Origin: Phytoseiulus persimilis | Lineage: Eukaryota > Arthropoda > Arachnida > Mesostigmata > Phytoseiidae | Length of the DNA: 64,000 bases | Direction: 5' to 3' | NCBI GenBank assembly: GCA_037576195.1 | Contig: CM075103.1 | Location: forward strand, 35,725,250 to 35,789,249 | Part shown: in pieces, positions 21,619 through 34,000 of the stretch | Layout of the letters: each line of letters starts with the position of its first letter | Position numbering within the stretch: position 1 is the first letter of the stretch | Made by a program: the position numbers and the translations under genes | Notes under the pieces: model-generated | The model's database searches: none | Told to the model about the DNA's origin: nothing | What the model saw: only the letters and a program-made list of their open reading frames with translations

Positions 21619-24600
21619 GTCTTCTGAAATTTCGAACGCTCCTGATTGGAACAGTTTTGACCCCGTCAGGGGCATATGATTGTCAGGGTTCAGTCTTGAG
21701 TCGTTGTCTCTGAACGAAAAAAGTACCGGTATACAACCAAATAGGATTACTTCAGGGTGGCCAGATGGCATGTGTTCCGAAGCGGTCCGTCTCGCAACAC
21801 GTGGCGCCAAGAAACCTGATCCTTGTAACACAGCCGCGTGATCTTTTCTCACTATCACGTACCCTTCTCTCCCACAGCTCCTTCGGTGTGAAGCCGTAGG
21901 GTGGCAGACGTTTCCATGCGACCCATGAACCGATCAGCAGCTTCACCACGAAACCTCCCCCAGAATTGGTTACCGCTGAAGACTGGACGTCCTCACTGGG
22001 TCAGCCCCCGACCATTGTCCGATCTTGGAAGATTTTCCTTTCGCCGGATCTTGTGACAAAGCCGCGCTGAATGAGATTCGCAACCGTACATCAGGGCCTG
22101 TCGGAATATGATGAATCGGCAGGACACGATGTTTCCCTTTTCACGCGGTCGGTCTCTGCTGTACCTGAGATCTATTGTCTCAGTGCTGCGCTCCAGCTGG
22201 GTCAGCAGGTTGTTTACAGCAGGGCGGACAGTTTTAGTCGGGAATTTTCGAGCCTGCCATTAAATTCATCGATTAACAGGCTCTAACGACCAGTCTCGCC
22301 GACCTGTCGCTGGGTTTACTTCCAATCGTTGTGTGAAGTGATGAAACAAAGCTCCTCACATCTGGAGCGCTGTGGATAGGAACATAGCAATGAGTGAATG
22401 TGGGGAAGAGCTCGAATCTACTGCCGCCGCTTGGGTCCATTCAGTAATCGTATAGGAGGTGCCGACCCATCGGACACATATATGGCTTCCTCATGTGCGA
22501 GCGACCTTTATTGTAGAGGATGGAACTCATGCAAGTTTGCTATTCGTGAGCACCTGGTTCCGAGGGGAGCTTCTAAGCTGGATATCACGTTTCATCGGCC
22601 CTGGTGGTCGTTTCTGGGCCGCGTGTCTGAGAAAATGGAGTCTTCTGTTTTCTTGAACATCTTCAATAAGAGTTCTAAAATGCCAAAGATGGGTCCTCCG
22701 TATTCTGGAATGGTTATCCGTTACTAATCCTTGAACGACGAGCTCCTTACAGCCGATTAACGAATGCAAGGGATCGCGACCATGACCATCAGCGATGTAG
22801 TAGCCTGGGAAGATATCGATTCAATATGTATCTGCGCTAGTCCCCCATGAGTAGAGGCGCCTTATGACCGGACATGTTCTTGTTCGTGAGGTTTGTCCGG
22901 CTTCCGGGATTTCGGGAGAGAACGTCCAGAGTTCGGGATACAAGAAGATAATTTCCTACTGTTCAGAAGTCGAAGAAAATCCAGTTCGATTCCAAGCCCC
23001 ATAAGAGCGCGCCGGGCCCGCGGACGGTTGAACGTCGTCTTCGCAGACCCCTGTTTCGTCTGCCAGTGGACTTACACTGATGAGAAAGCTAGGGGGACCA
23101 ACCGTTCCGTGGCGGACTCGAAACGCGAGCCTCCCAGCGGGAAAAACTGGGAAATACGCTCATCCAAGTTCAAATGACATTATGTCGAGAATATTTTGTC
23201 CAAGCGATGGCCCTCCAGATACCCAAACTCGGAGACGATCTTGATTGAGTGCTCAAATATACAGATTTTGGATATAATCGAAGAGAGAGAGAGTGAAGTT
23301 CACTTTGACGTCTCATCCTAGTACTTGAGACTCATCAATCCTGCATGGAATGGGGAAAACATATCGAGGCTTGAGCCTCTTTCAGTCATATAAACTGGTA
23401 AACCAGGAACTGTACGGTTTGATGTCCGGTTCCAGCACTGATATCCTGGTCGGACCACGTCCGGTTTTCTTGAGAGAAAATGACCGGTCATACGCCGTCT
23501 CTATTCACGAGGCATCCTCCGGGAGAGAAGAGCTTGGGAATGCATTGGAGACCACCTCCGTTGAGTGCACGGGCTCCGTAAGCGATTCTTGTACCACCCT
23601 TAAGGGTCTCGGCGAGAACTGGATTATGTTTCCTCCGCTGGGACACTCTGGAAGCAGAAAGTATTGGAGGTATGGGTCTTGGGAGTGATGTGTAGCTGGT
23701 ACTCAAAAGCTTGGAATCTCGATCCTCGCTTCAGATGGAGTATATCGAAGAGAACACTTTGATGAATATTCCAGATCGAGTCAACGGGCACCGGAGTCCT
23801 CGCCGTTATTTTTCTCGTTGTGCATACCTTCAGCTGATGGATCGCATCAACAAGGCGGACTCGAAGTTCAGTTAATCTGCTCAGCTGCAGCAGAAATTCA
23901 ATCGGCATAGGGAACAAAACAGCGACCCGGAGAGCTGTGGAGGCATAGAGTCGGTGTTATATAGCGATCCATCAAAATGACTTTGTGATGGGGTAAATGA
24001 GTACGAAATATCGCACCGAATCAGGCGGCATGCGCAAGCGTCGATTCCGCTGGGACTCCTCGGCTTCATCCTCCAAAAAGATGATGAGAGCGTTTACTCC
24101 GGGCGCGGCTTGAGTAAGATATGCCGCTGGTCACAGGTCTTGAAATCTTCATCGCCAGTGCTTACGGTGACCACTATAGTCCTCCTCTCAGGCGAATCGG
24201 AAGGGTTCGGGCTCCCACGTTCCGATCGTACGTCTTCCTTCCCGAGATTGTACGGACTTCGGATGCTTGAAACTTACGCGGACGCTTTATAGAGCAACCT
24301 TCTTTCGAATGCTCTATGCTTGGGTCAGAATACTGTGCGCTGTCCCACGTCAAATCTCACAGTCTCTCACGGGACTTGGAACCCACTTCCATTCCCCCAG
24401 GTCGTTCAGAGCTCTAGCCTTTCCGTGCACCGCGATTCAGGCAGCCAAATCGAGAACTCGTACGACGGAAATAATCGTTTCTCCTTGAGAAAGTCACTGG
24501 GGCTTATTGAGGAGGATCGCGTCTCCCTATTCTTCCTGTGGCCGTGGTCCCCGAGTCGGGAATTTATTTCCCAGCAACTTCCTCCTGGGGTTCCCCCGAG

Positions 24601-24796
24601 TCGAAGGTCCCGATGACTCTTATCCGAGTCCTTGGGAGGGCAATTTCATGAGTTACGAGATTTGTCATATGGGAACATGACGGCGATTGGGTCTCGTATT
24701 CTCTCGAATGCGGCTTTCCCTCGCCGGCGAGCGGAGCTTCGACGGCACGCTACAGAGATGCGTGAGAAAATTGAGGATTCCTAGATCCGGGAGCGT

Positions 24797-24840
24797 GTCA
24801 GCTGGGCTTCGCCGTCAACTGGGCCTCGCTGTCAACTTCC
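24797..24840. repeat. 17-bp tandem units, forward arm
   Basis: GTCAGCTGGGCTTCGCC (24797-24813), GTCAACTGGGCCTCGCT (24814-24830) and a partial GTCAACTTCC. It matches in reverse complement the units at 24982-25021. GTCAACTGGGCC and GGCCCAGTTGAC are perfect 12-bp partners. Confidence 0.6.
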
Positions 24841-24981
24841 GAGCGGATCGGCAAGCAGCGGATTCGAAGCGGGTTGGGAGATTGGGTGAGGTTAGGTTAG
24901 GGCTCGGGCGAGCGAGCAGATCGCCAGCCAGCGCACTCGAAATCGTGCGGGGGAATTCGGTGAGATCAGGTTAAAGCCCCT

Positions 24982-25021
24982 GTTGACCCCGTGGCCCGGT
25001 CGACGCCATGGCCCAGTTGAC
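24982..25021. repeat. 17-bp tandem units, inverted arm
   Basis: GTTGACCCCGTGGCCCG (24982-24998), GTCGACGCCATGGCCCA (24999-25015), then GTTGAC. It is in inverted orientation relative to 24797-24840. The spacer contains GAGGTTAGGTTAGGG near 24890. Confidence 0.6.
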
Positions 25022-25063
25022 GGGCACCTCTAGATCCCATGTTCGTTCCCCGGAAGGGTTCAC

Positions 25064-25120
25064 ATCAGTGGCGTGATCAGGATTTTTCCCGGGCAGGGCT
25101 GAATTTTTTTCCGTCCATCT
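25064..25120 (+). mobile_element. Second fragment of the TGGCGTAGCCAGG-type repeat
   Basis: AGTGGCGTGATCAGGATTTT, then TCCCGGGCAGGGCTGAATTTTTTTCC, resembles the same terminal motif seen on the other strand at 25889-25962, with GTGATCAGG in place of GTAGCCAGG. Confidence 0.4.
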
Positions 25121-25531
25121 CCCGTACACGCGTTCCGTGAAACCCTGAGGAAACCTTCGCTCCATTTTCTGCCGAACCATTCAAAGAAAATCCCCAAAAT
25201 CTATCCATCTATGCAGTCCAATGAGAACGGTAGGATCAGCTTGACAACAGCAACAGGAAAGCTTGCGTTCGATTCGAAAGCTCAGAAGCGAGGCGTTGAG
25301 GTTTTCGTTCCTCATTTAATTCGGGATCATAACATACCAGGATCACATCATACCACAGGACACCAGCCGACTGGTCGGCCGCGGTGGGGCTGCGGTTTCT
25401 GGCATAGAGGCACTTCTCTCCCTCCTCATTGGGTCTTCCTCATTTCTAAGACCATCTCCGGCTTATCGGTGCCTGTTGTCAATCTTCTGTGTAGCAGTTC
25501 GGTCTGTACTGATCGAAAATTTTGACTGAAA

Positions 25532-25758
25532 TCAAGGAATAACGTCGCAGACTGAAAGTCGTTGGTATTGCTCCAGCTTCATGGTTATTGCAATGAAGAG
25601 CTTCATCGTGCTCGTGAGGAGCTCGTGTTGTGGTTTGAACTTGAGCTCCTCGAAATCGACGTTGAATCCTCTCTTTGGATGTTTCTGAAGCCATTTTAAT
25701 GGATGGCGTATCAGCTTCTCGAATCTGACCCTGAACTGCTTCTTGTTTCGCCGACGCT
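25532..25758 (-). CDS. Candidate minus-strand exon, unknown protein
   Basis: One minus frame is open to TGA 25532-25534. It reads RRRNKKQFRVRFEKLIRH, then KWLQKHPKRGFNVDFEEL and STMKLFIAITMKLEQY, with C/G-rich third positions after NVDF. An acceptor could be TGTCTACAAG just upstream. Alternatively a TATA box (25795-25802) makes this the 5' end of a transcript. In that case the well-placed start AAAATGGCT opens a different frame beginning MASETSKERIQRRFRG. Both readings are open, so the product is undecided. Confidence 0.25.
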
Positions 25759-25794
25759 CTTGTAGACACCCGAAAACGGTGACCGACGACGCGG

Positions 25795-25802
25795 ATTATA
25801 TA
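25795..25802 (-). promoter_or_regulatory. TATA-box-like sequence
   Basis: TATATAAT on the minus strand, roughly 70-100 bp upstream of an ATG in good context (TTAAAATGGC). Such matches are expected by chance a few times in 64 kb. Confidence 0.2.
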
Positions 25803-25888
25803 CAGTGAGAATATGGCTTGGTTCCGGAAGGCTGGAGATCCAACATTCCTTACGCACGCTCGACCAAGATAGTATGAACTCGGAAGTT

Positions 25889-25962
25889 CTGGGGGGGGGG
25901 GATTAGGGGGGGGGGCTAAAGCCTGCTTAGTCCCTCCCTGGCTACGCCATTGGTCCACTCGA
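25889..25962 (-). mobile_element. Interspersed repeat end with G/C runs
   Basis: On the minus strand it reads AATGGCGTAGCCAGGGAGGG, then CTAAG, GCTTTAG, a C10 run, TAAT and a C11 run (G11 at 25891-25901 and G10 at 25906-25915 on +). TGGCGTAGCCAGG followed by G/C runs is a motif I associate with interspersed repeats in many invertebrate genomes. A long minus frame (25479-26252) crosses it, which argues that this frame is not one intact protein. Confidence 0.5.
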
Positions 25963-25964
25963 AT

Positions 25965-27940
25965 CGCTTCGTTGGCCAACACCAAGTTCAAGTCAACAGT
26001 TGAGCTCGTCCCTCGTGGTCGGAAACTCTCTGTGCTCTCGTTCTCCCGTGGTCCAAGTCTGAAATCGGGAAGGAAAGAATCGGAAGTGTTCACGGGGTTG
26101 CATGAACCCGGGGGCCAACGCTCGATTCTACGGGAGGTTGAATGATGAATGATCCCACGGAAACGGATTCTCGAGTTGCTAACGATGGCGAATAATATGA
26201 TTGTCGTCACAAGTTTTCTTGGAGCGGATGTAGCCGCAGGTGCAACCGCCACCGCAGGAGTCCGGAAGCTGAGGCATGCTTGATGAATCGCCGTCTGTCA
26301 ATCAATGTAATTACCGACTGATTTCTACAGATGTGGTGAGATGATGCCTTGAAGTCTCGGCAGCTAAGAAATTCAACAACGAATGGCTTGTTGCTCATGC
26401 GCTCGTGTATATCGGTTCAGGCCTGAATTTTCAGGCTCTAGTTATCACAATGCATGAAGCATCATCGCAATGAATTTTCAGGTTGGATTCCTCCCGCCTA
26501 TCTTTCCAGCGACGGCGAAACCAGTGTTGTCGGGACCTCGTGGTTCTTAACTCGGCCTGCTTCCGCTTGACGCCGCCAGCGCTGATGACTCGGCGCGATC
26601 TGTTGAATGGCATCCTATCGAACAGGTCTAGCCAAGGATCGCAGCTCCTTGGCCTCACGTCTCGTCGTGGTGCGAACGCAGGAACAAGTCATTCCGAACG
26701 CAGTGACTGCAGTTTCCTGCTCGTCGGAGAGAAAGCAACCGGGTCGAAGCTTGGAATGAACCGCTGAATCGCATTCATTTGCCAAATGTTCTGCTTGCTC
26801 CTTGAGACTATCCAATTACAAAATAAATTGGAGCCGTCCGGGCCGGAAATCTGCGTGCTTGCTCCGCTGTCGGAGAAGGAGTCCAATCGGTCGCACAACA
26901 AGAATCTTCTCCTCCTTTTACCCAAAACGACAAAGCAAAAAAAGCAAACTGAGAAATTCGATACTCCTGCGCGAAAACCGAGATGTATTCACGAAATCTG
27001 ATTCCGCTCAACAAGCAAATGACAACTTGACAAAAGGATCGGATTGCAGAGAACACATTGTTGGCCAGCTCACCGCTTTCTGACGAGCCCGAGCGAGCCG
27101 ACTCCGTCGAAGATCAACTGCCTCAGCGGAACTGCTCGCTTTTCCGTCTTGTTCCATAGATTCGCTCTAACAAGGCACCGGCAAATAGGAGACTGACTGA
27201 GCGATCGACCGCTCTTCCTGCATGAGTATGACACTGTGATTTGATGGGTCCACATTCAGGGAGGTTCGGAGATCGGGCTATTCGTACGTTAGAGGAAACA
27301 AGGCCCATATGCTGGAGAAAGAGGTGAAACGACTGGTTGTCGTAGCTGATCTCGTAGCCCTGACTCGTCTGATCACGTCTCTTCGTAGCTCAACAGGCGT
27401 CAACATGCACGCAATGCGATTTATACCAAAGGGCGTGTGCTACTAGTGCAGTAATGATGCCTTGTCACAAAGCAGCCAATATCTGTAAGCATCGATTGAT
27501 GAACCACCAATCGAGAAAAGGTCTACATGGTTCGCTTCTTCCCAGAACCTGTGACCGATTATGAGCCCTGAGCTATTATATTTCGGCACGATAGGAGAGC
27601 CTGATTCTAAACCTGCTCGCGACAGCACGAGTCCACGTGGTGATCTGCGTTAAAAAATAACACATTGGCCGCGAGAAAGGAGTCACCTCAACCAGCTTCC
27701 AACATCTCAGATCATCTCGAAACATTCCGACGGAAGAACCGGAAAGCATAACCATGTCAAGAGATTGGTCTATTCCGATCTCAGTAGCCACTTGTCTATG
27801 CTTCCATGTTAAGCATCCAGCCTGAATGCGAGGATAGGCGTCGCGTCGCGGAATTCGCAATCCATTTTCGTAAAATCGGCCGCCCAGAAAAGACCGTGCA
27901 GAATGTTATTCGGACTCCATGTGTTCTGGGGATTGACTCT
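25965..27940. other. No supported gene
   Basis: Includes the upper part of the long minus frame (to 26252), which is interrupted by the interspersed repeat, and short frames without motifs. Confidence 0.5.
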
Positions 27941-27946
27941 GTAAGC

Positions 27947-28018
27947 GGCTCGTTGGTCTAGGGGTATGATTTTCGCTTAGGGTGCGAGAGGTCCCGGGTT
28001 CAAATCCCGGACGAGCCC
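27947..28018 (+). tRNA. tRNA-Pro (anticodon AGG), second copy
   Basis: Identical over all 72 nt to the gene at 21540, on the same strand, 6.4 kb away. Both are preceded by TAAGC, while the flanks differ beyond that. A polymerase III terminator T5 lies at 28022-28026. The cloverleaf, both internal promoter boxes and the AGG anticodon are intact. Confidence 0.95.
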
Positions 28019-28021
28019 AAC

Positions 28022-28026
28022 TTTTT
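28022..28026 (+). terminator. RNA polymerase III terminator of second tRNA-Pro
   Basis: A T5 run 4 nt after the tRNA 3' end. Confidence 0.75.
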
Positions 28027-31000
28027 CAACGAAACCACCGACAGGCGGTGTCGCTGCCGAACTATATGTATTCTCCCGCTGAGGCCCCCGGCCGGGAGGT
28101 GTCGTATGGTGACCAAGTGGAAACGACTCCATCCTAGTCGCAAAACATTTCGTTATAGAAGCGTGCTGCACCATGTGGTCCTTCAACACTATGTGATCCT
28201 ATGAGAGCAGTGAACGTCTGCGTCTCCGCGACGACCAGCGGCCTCCAGAAATTGCTCATTGCTTACGTTTGCAAACTTACGTTTTTCGAATCGGGGCACA
28301 TTTTTCTGGTCCACCGAAGACGATCACAATCCTTGGCGAAGGGGAACTCATAGTACGAGGTACAGTGTATGAAAGGTTTCGTGCCATCTATCACGCCAAT
28401 GAGGATCAAAAATGAAACCGGCTGGGCTTACCGACCGAGGCCTCGCCGGAAAATGCGTCGCTCATCGAGGTTGATCACATGTTTTGTGATTCCTGTCATA
28501 GTTCTCCCTGCGAACTCCTCGGTTTTCGGTGCATAGTTCGAAATCGCTTGTGCGTTTTTTCTGGTCATTCTGCTGATGAGGGGATCGTGAAGTCTGCGTT
28601 GTCTCCTCCGCAACGCATATTGGCATAGACACCGGATCGACCCGGAGGGCGGTGCGGGCCGATGGACTCGATCCAAACCGCTCCCAATCTTACCGAAAGA
28701 ATGGTTTCCGTCCTCTCTGAGTCTGTGCTGCGGTTTTCTTGAAGAGCTCCGAAGGTTGTCGTGTCGCCTCCGTGAGGTATGGGTCGCCGCGGAAGCTTCG
28801 AATACGACCTACACCATACCCCTGAGGGTCATTTGTCGCAATCGAATAACGTTACGTGGAGCGGGTGTGTTATAGAAGTACTTGTCGATATCCGCGAATC
28901 CCGAGTTCAATTCAGTAGCTCGCATCGGCAGACAACCAGTTCGAGAACGTTTCACCCGAAAGGTCAACTCGGGAAGGCCTGCACACCGGGGAGTTCGTGC
29001 GAATTCCAGTCACAGACTGATATACTTCCCATCGGAATATCCCGTCTCGTTGACGACCCATGCAAACAGTCCTGCTTGATTCACTCATCCACGGTGAATT
29101 GCTTTCTTGCCGGTTGTCGACGGAAAACAGAGAATCATTTACAGAAGAGGTGCCCACGGTGGAGCTTCGGTTACAGAACTCTCGAAGCGACAGATGAACT
29201 CCAAAACGTTTCGTTCAGCTACGGCTCATCGTCGCCTGTGGCCATAGGTTTCCAAACCGAGTGATGTCGCCGTTGTATGTGGTTTCTGTGTGTCGATGAG
29301 GAATGCTGGAGCAATGGGAGGAAGTGGAGGGACAGAGAGTGCATTCCACGAATTTCTCCTTTTGTACGCGATGCCTCTGCTCCTAACTTGCTTCCCCTCG
29401 CTCCATCCCTTCGGATTCCGGTTCGAGTGCAGCTGTCCATTCACTCCATAGATCCGACGTATGATGCAGCTTTCATCGCGGCGGCAAAGTTTCGGTGAGT
29501 TCGGCAGGAAAGAGAGAACTCGGGACAGCTTGCCTTTCTGCTTTTGCGTCGCTGGCAGGAGCCGGCGCATGAGAAAATAAGGTGGAAATAACAAAGTTCG
29601 GATTTCTGAAGTGACGTGAAGTTAGGAGGTCACGCGACGACAGGGGGACGAACTCGGACCGTTGAAGGACATGCGGAATCCTACGCGCTTCTTTCGCCCC
29701 TTACGTAGTGTAAATAGAAAACGCTTCACCTCAGCGCAATGCGGCTCACGTTTGGAGAGTCATGGAGGCTGCTCCGTGCGGAGTTCTCTTCAGCAAGGGT
29801 CGTCGAGGAAATGACTGAAAGAGGAGGAGACTGCGCGAACGACGCAGTGATCTAGGGAGCCGCATAATGGCAATCATCCATCACAAGCCACACAGCTTTT
29901 TAATCTCGTGTCGAACGCGCGGCTATGTAAAGCTTCACCACCTCGACCACGAAACAGTTTCCCGCGAGCAAATATTGCGCACTTCGGGCTCTTTGAAATA
30001 GCGCTCTAAAATGTGCGGTAACGATATATATTTTGGTCCCGGAATGTTAGAATAGGATCATGCCAAAGAGGTCACTGGGTATTCACCTCTCGCATCATAG
30101 TTGTCTGATACGGGGCAAGATTTCCGGAGGAGGGCGGAGATTTCAGATCGAAAGCATTTCGAAGACTACCAGCAGGGTCACGCTCTGATGACGGAAGATT
30201 TATGAACGAAGCTATCGACGCCAAGCTTGAATAATAGTGGCTTCACAGAGAGGGAGCATCCATATCAACGCGCATTCCGGGAATTACCGTTGAAGTCGGG
30301 CACATCGTCAACGACTCGGGAGCTGGAAAAGAGATGTTGTCAACCAAGGGCGATTCCGCGAGAATGTTGTTCCAATCGATGAAGCGGTTGCATGCTGTCT
30401 TCAGGAGCATCCTTCCTCTTAACTTTGTACTCGATCTCCTCCCGGTATCCTTTTCGTGATCTTCTGTTCGAGGCATTCTGATCTGCATTTGTGGTGAAGA
30501 CCGAGCTCATATCTAGAAGCTCTCGTGGAACAGGAGGTCTCTCTGGCGGCCCAGCGAGTGTCAATCGTGCGGGGGAAAATCTCTCAGAAAATCTCGAGTT
30601 CAGCTCCCACATGCCGCTGGCACAATTGTGATTGCTGCACGTCAACAAGCTCTCGAGTGAGGAAAGATCCAAATTCGAGGTCCAGAGTGTATCAGCTGAG
30701 TTGTCAAGCTCTCCCCAGTCGAGCTGGCTGTCGTATGTTTCTAAGAATGACGAGGAGAATCGTTTTTATGTTTGACCGCCGCTCTGCTGCAAAACGAGTG
30801 GAACCTTCCGATGAACAGCACGGGGGACGCGTTGGGTTATTCTTCTCCTACGTGATCTTGATTGAGGCATACGCCGCAGGAACACCCGAGAGAATCCCAA
30901 AGGTCGGAATGACGCGAGTGCTTGCTGGCCAGATTTTTTTTCTCGGTTTTTTTCCACACATCCGACAGCGGAGCTGTCAGATGGATTGAAATACAGGAGC

Positions 31001-34000
31001 GACGGTGCCGGGTCTCGATTATATTTTTTTCGAACGTGTCCCATCCATGCGCTCGTTTAGGACAGGGTGGCTCCCCCCCCCCCACTCCCCTTGGACCTTC
31101 TCTCGGGACTTGGGTCTCTGTCAAGGTTTAAAACAAGACGGTGTGGCTCTTTCAAGATTTCTAGCGCCCAATCGGGAATACAGAGGTTGAAGGATGGGGT
31201 CATTATTTCTTCAAGAGGAAACTACTGTTTCCCCAGCAGAGTCTATAGGGCAGCCAGACGCCATAACGAAAAAAAAAACAACCTCGGATCCTGGGGCTGA
31301 TGGGACCAATATACCTGTTTTCTCAATGAGTTGTTGAATTTTTGTGATCGAGATTGAGTCAGATGGCGTGTCCCCGTAATTCACCGATCAATCACGTGAG
31401 AAATTAGCTGCGGATGCGTGTGAAGATTGCCATGTGGTTACAGACTGCTTGAACTTTTTCAAAAACATTTACCCAAAGAGCTGTCGATGTGCTACTCCCG
31501 GCTGAATCCCGCATCAGCATATCGTGCACAGCGCCACGAGCCCCACAGGCACCGGTGCCTCAACCGTTTCATCGAGATCCCAAAGCATTCTCCGAAGATT
31601 CTCAGGGTTCTCGCGGTTCGTGGTTGGGACTTCCGGGAGAAAATCTGAAAGATAGATGTTGGGAATTGGACAACGAAGAATAGCTCAACAGCAGACAATG
31701 GAAGAATACTTAGTTCAACATGCTATGACGGCGGTATGGTTTGCTCCGTGGTGTTTGTGAGCGTGCATCGGCTTTATTGCACGCTTTTTCAGAGCTTTGG
31801 TTCGAGTTATTATTCATACCGTCTCGAATCCGAGCGGAAGATCGTCAGCATCATGATTCGCTATCGAGGGAGACTATTTGTATGCATACAATCTCGAATG
31901 ATCCATTCCATGCTGGACTTGCTCTCGAAACAGAGTGTCATCGTTATTGCGGTATCGCCGTCCCGCAATGGCGTGCGATCGACGGTTGGGCTACTGCTCC
32001 GCTAAGCAGGTTAAGGAATGAATCGAGAGGCTTCTCGAGGATTCCAACATGGAATGGCTGCGCGGGGAACGAGACTTAACAAGGAACGAGAGGTTCGTCC
32101 GACGGTGGGAACCGGAGCTAACTTGTCAAGATGGATCTAAAACAGTGAGACCTCGAAACGTTCCTAACTTATAACAAAGTGATGGTCGAATTCTGGGTCC
32201 ATGAAGTGCACAAACTGTGGCAATCTTCTCTGTTTGCGGAGCCTTCTCGAGGTTTGGAGCAGATACCTGCGGACTTTAGAAACGGTGTATCGCACTGTGA
32301 GAGAAGGCGAGCTCGAGACCGAGTGACCTCCCAATTAACCGGCATACCAACACCCTTCCGTGCCACACGGTGTGTTCACCGATATGCGCGGTTAGAGGAT
32401 GCAGACCCGGATAATCGGACAGTGGGACACGGAGCGAATTACAAAATGGATTTGGAAGAGCTAGGAGAGGTGATCGTACTGTGTATTATTCTAATCCTCA
32501 CCCCAGTGATCAAAGTGTCCAAGAGAGATAAACAGAACCAATCTTCCTCTATCTGAACTGCGCAGCCGCTTCTGGCCGACGGGAGAGACAGACTGTGCAA
32601 CGAGATCGATGCCGTGTGCACGGACGGACACCCGATAGAAGTAGTCTGACACAGGAGCCCTCCACCTTTTCCCCCTTAGAACCTTCTCTGTCTCTCGGCT
32701 CGCTAAAGAGTTAGGCGGAGATAGCCGAAGATATCTTACTCATGGCTAGAACTTCCGAGTGACGGAGAGCTCCTGGATGTAGCAACGGAGTATGTGAATA
32801 GGAATGAGCTAACGGCCACGAGACGAGTGGGGTAGTGAGCCCTCAACTAAAGGCCTCAGAAAGGACTTGAGATACAGGGTGACAAGTCACCGAAAGACCG
32901 CCGCAATGAGCGATGACTTCTTCTTATGTGAACAACTGACCCAATCAAGGGGCGGAGGGAACGCCATAGCGTCGTCGTTGTCGAAAACAAGTTTGAGGCT
33001 CCGAGTTTGCATCGGGACCCGCCGCGACACGGTCTTGAGCCGCAGGCCGGTGCTGCAACTGGCTCGCTGAGAATCTAAACTGTTAGACAGCTTCGTTTTG
33101 CGTCAAACTTCCCATATCTGAATCCGCTCGACTGAGGCGTCTGGAACGCCTTCGAGCGTCTGTCGGAGAGGTACGACAAAGCATACGTTTGGTCTCACGT
33201 TAGCCGACAACCGAATTATTCGAGCATCCCGGCCTCCGAAAACTGCCTGAACAACCAGGGAAAAATACGGCAGGGAGCCGCGATATCTGCGCTCAACATC
33301 TCCACGGGGCTTCAGCAGGTCTGAAATTCCCAGAGTGCAATCGATATCTGACAGAGAAATCCTAGATTTGAGAGCGAAGCAGCTTCGCGAAGGTATCGGA
33401 GTGGACTCCGAGGATCAGGGTCGACCCCTCGGTTCTCAGCGGACACATCACGGAGAGAATACAGGAAGCCCGAAATGTGTTTCGGAAGCAAAATATGTTC
33501 CTGAAGTCCAGTCTACAAACATACATTGAGGGTAGACCCCCCGTGGTCGACACAGCTACCTTTGTATATGACAGAAGAGAGAGTAGCTCTGCTAGCTGCG
33601 GTCCGGGCAAATCTCCTGCCAACTAGCGCTAATGAGATTAACTCAAGAACCTGTTCCCGATGTGGGGTGCATTAGGAAACGATGAAACAAGTTAGCTTCG
33701 GATATAAGGAAATCCACCACACCGATGGGGAACTTTTGTACGCTCCCTGGCTCCTCGAGGAAACAGGGAAGAAACATCCTGCGTAAATCGTGGTGTATGT
33801 ATTGAATGCGACCTCCAGTTGACCGGAAGGGTCGCTCGACAAAAGGAGCGGGCGAGCGGCAAAAGTATCGGCGAAGAAACATGTCCACCAGTCATTGCTC
33901 GTATTCAACTGCATTAATTTTCCTCCTTGTCTGCTGTGCGAACGTTCCGCGAAAAATGTCTGGTTCCCATGATTGTGCCGCGCAAAGTCCGGTTCTACAG

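Larger units (their letters stand above)
20871..24790. other. No supported protein gene; one tRNA
   Basis: The tRNA-Pro at 21540 is the only feature. The remaining frames are under 140 codons and unremarkable. Confidence 0.5.

Noticed and set aside
24888..24902. Interstitial telomere (TTAGG repeat)
   Set aside because: Only two units, expected by chance. Mentioned only as the spacer of the inverted 17-bp units.
25479..26252. 257-codon minus-strand frame, the longest apart from the LPMO
   Set aside because: It crosses the G/C-run interspersed repeat at 25889-25962 and uses a non-ATG start. Only the 3' part looks potentially coding, in a different frame.
26174..26275. Small minus frame with CGGGCTCGY, metallothionein-like
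   Set aside because: It has only five cysteines, no repeated Cys-X-Cys pattern, and stops after 33 codons.
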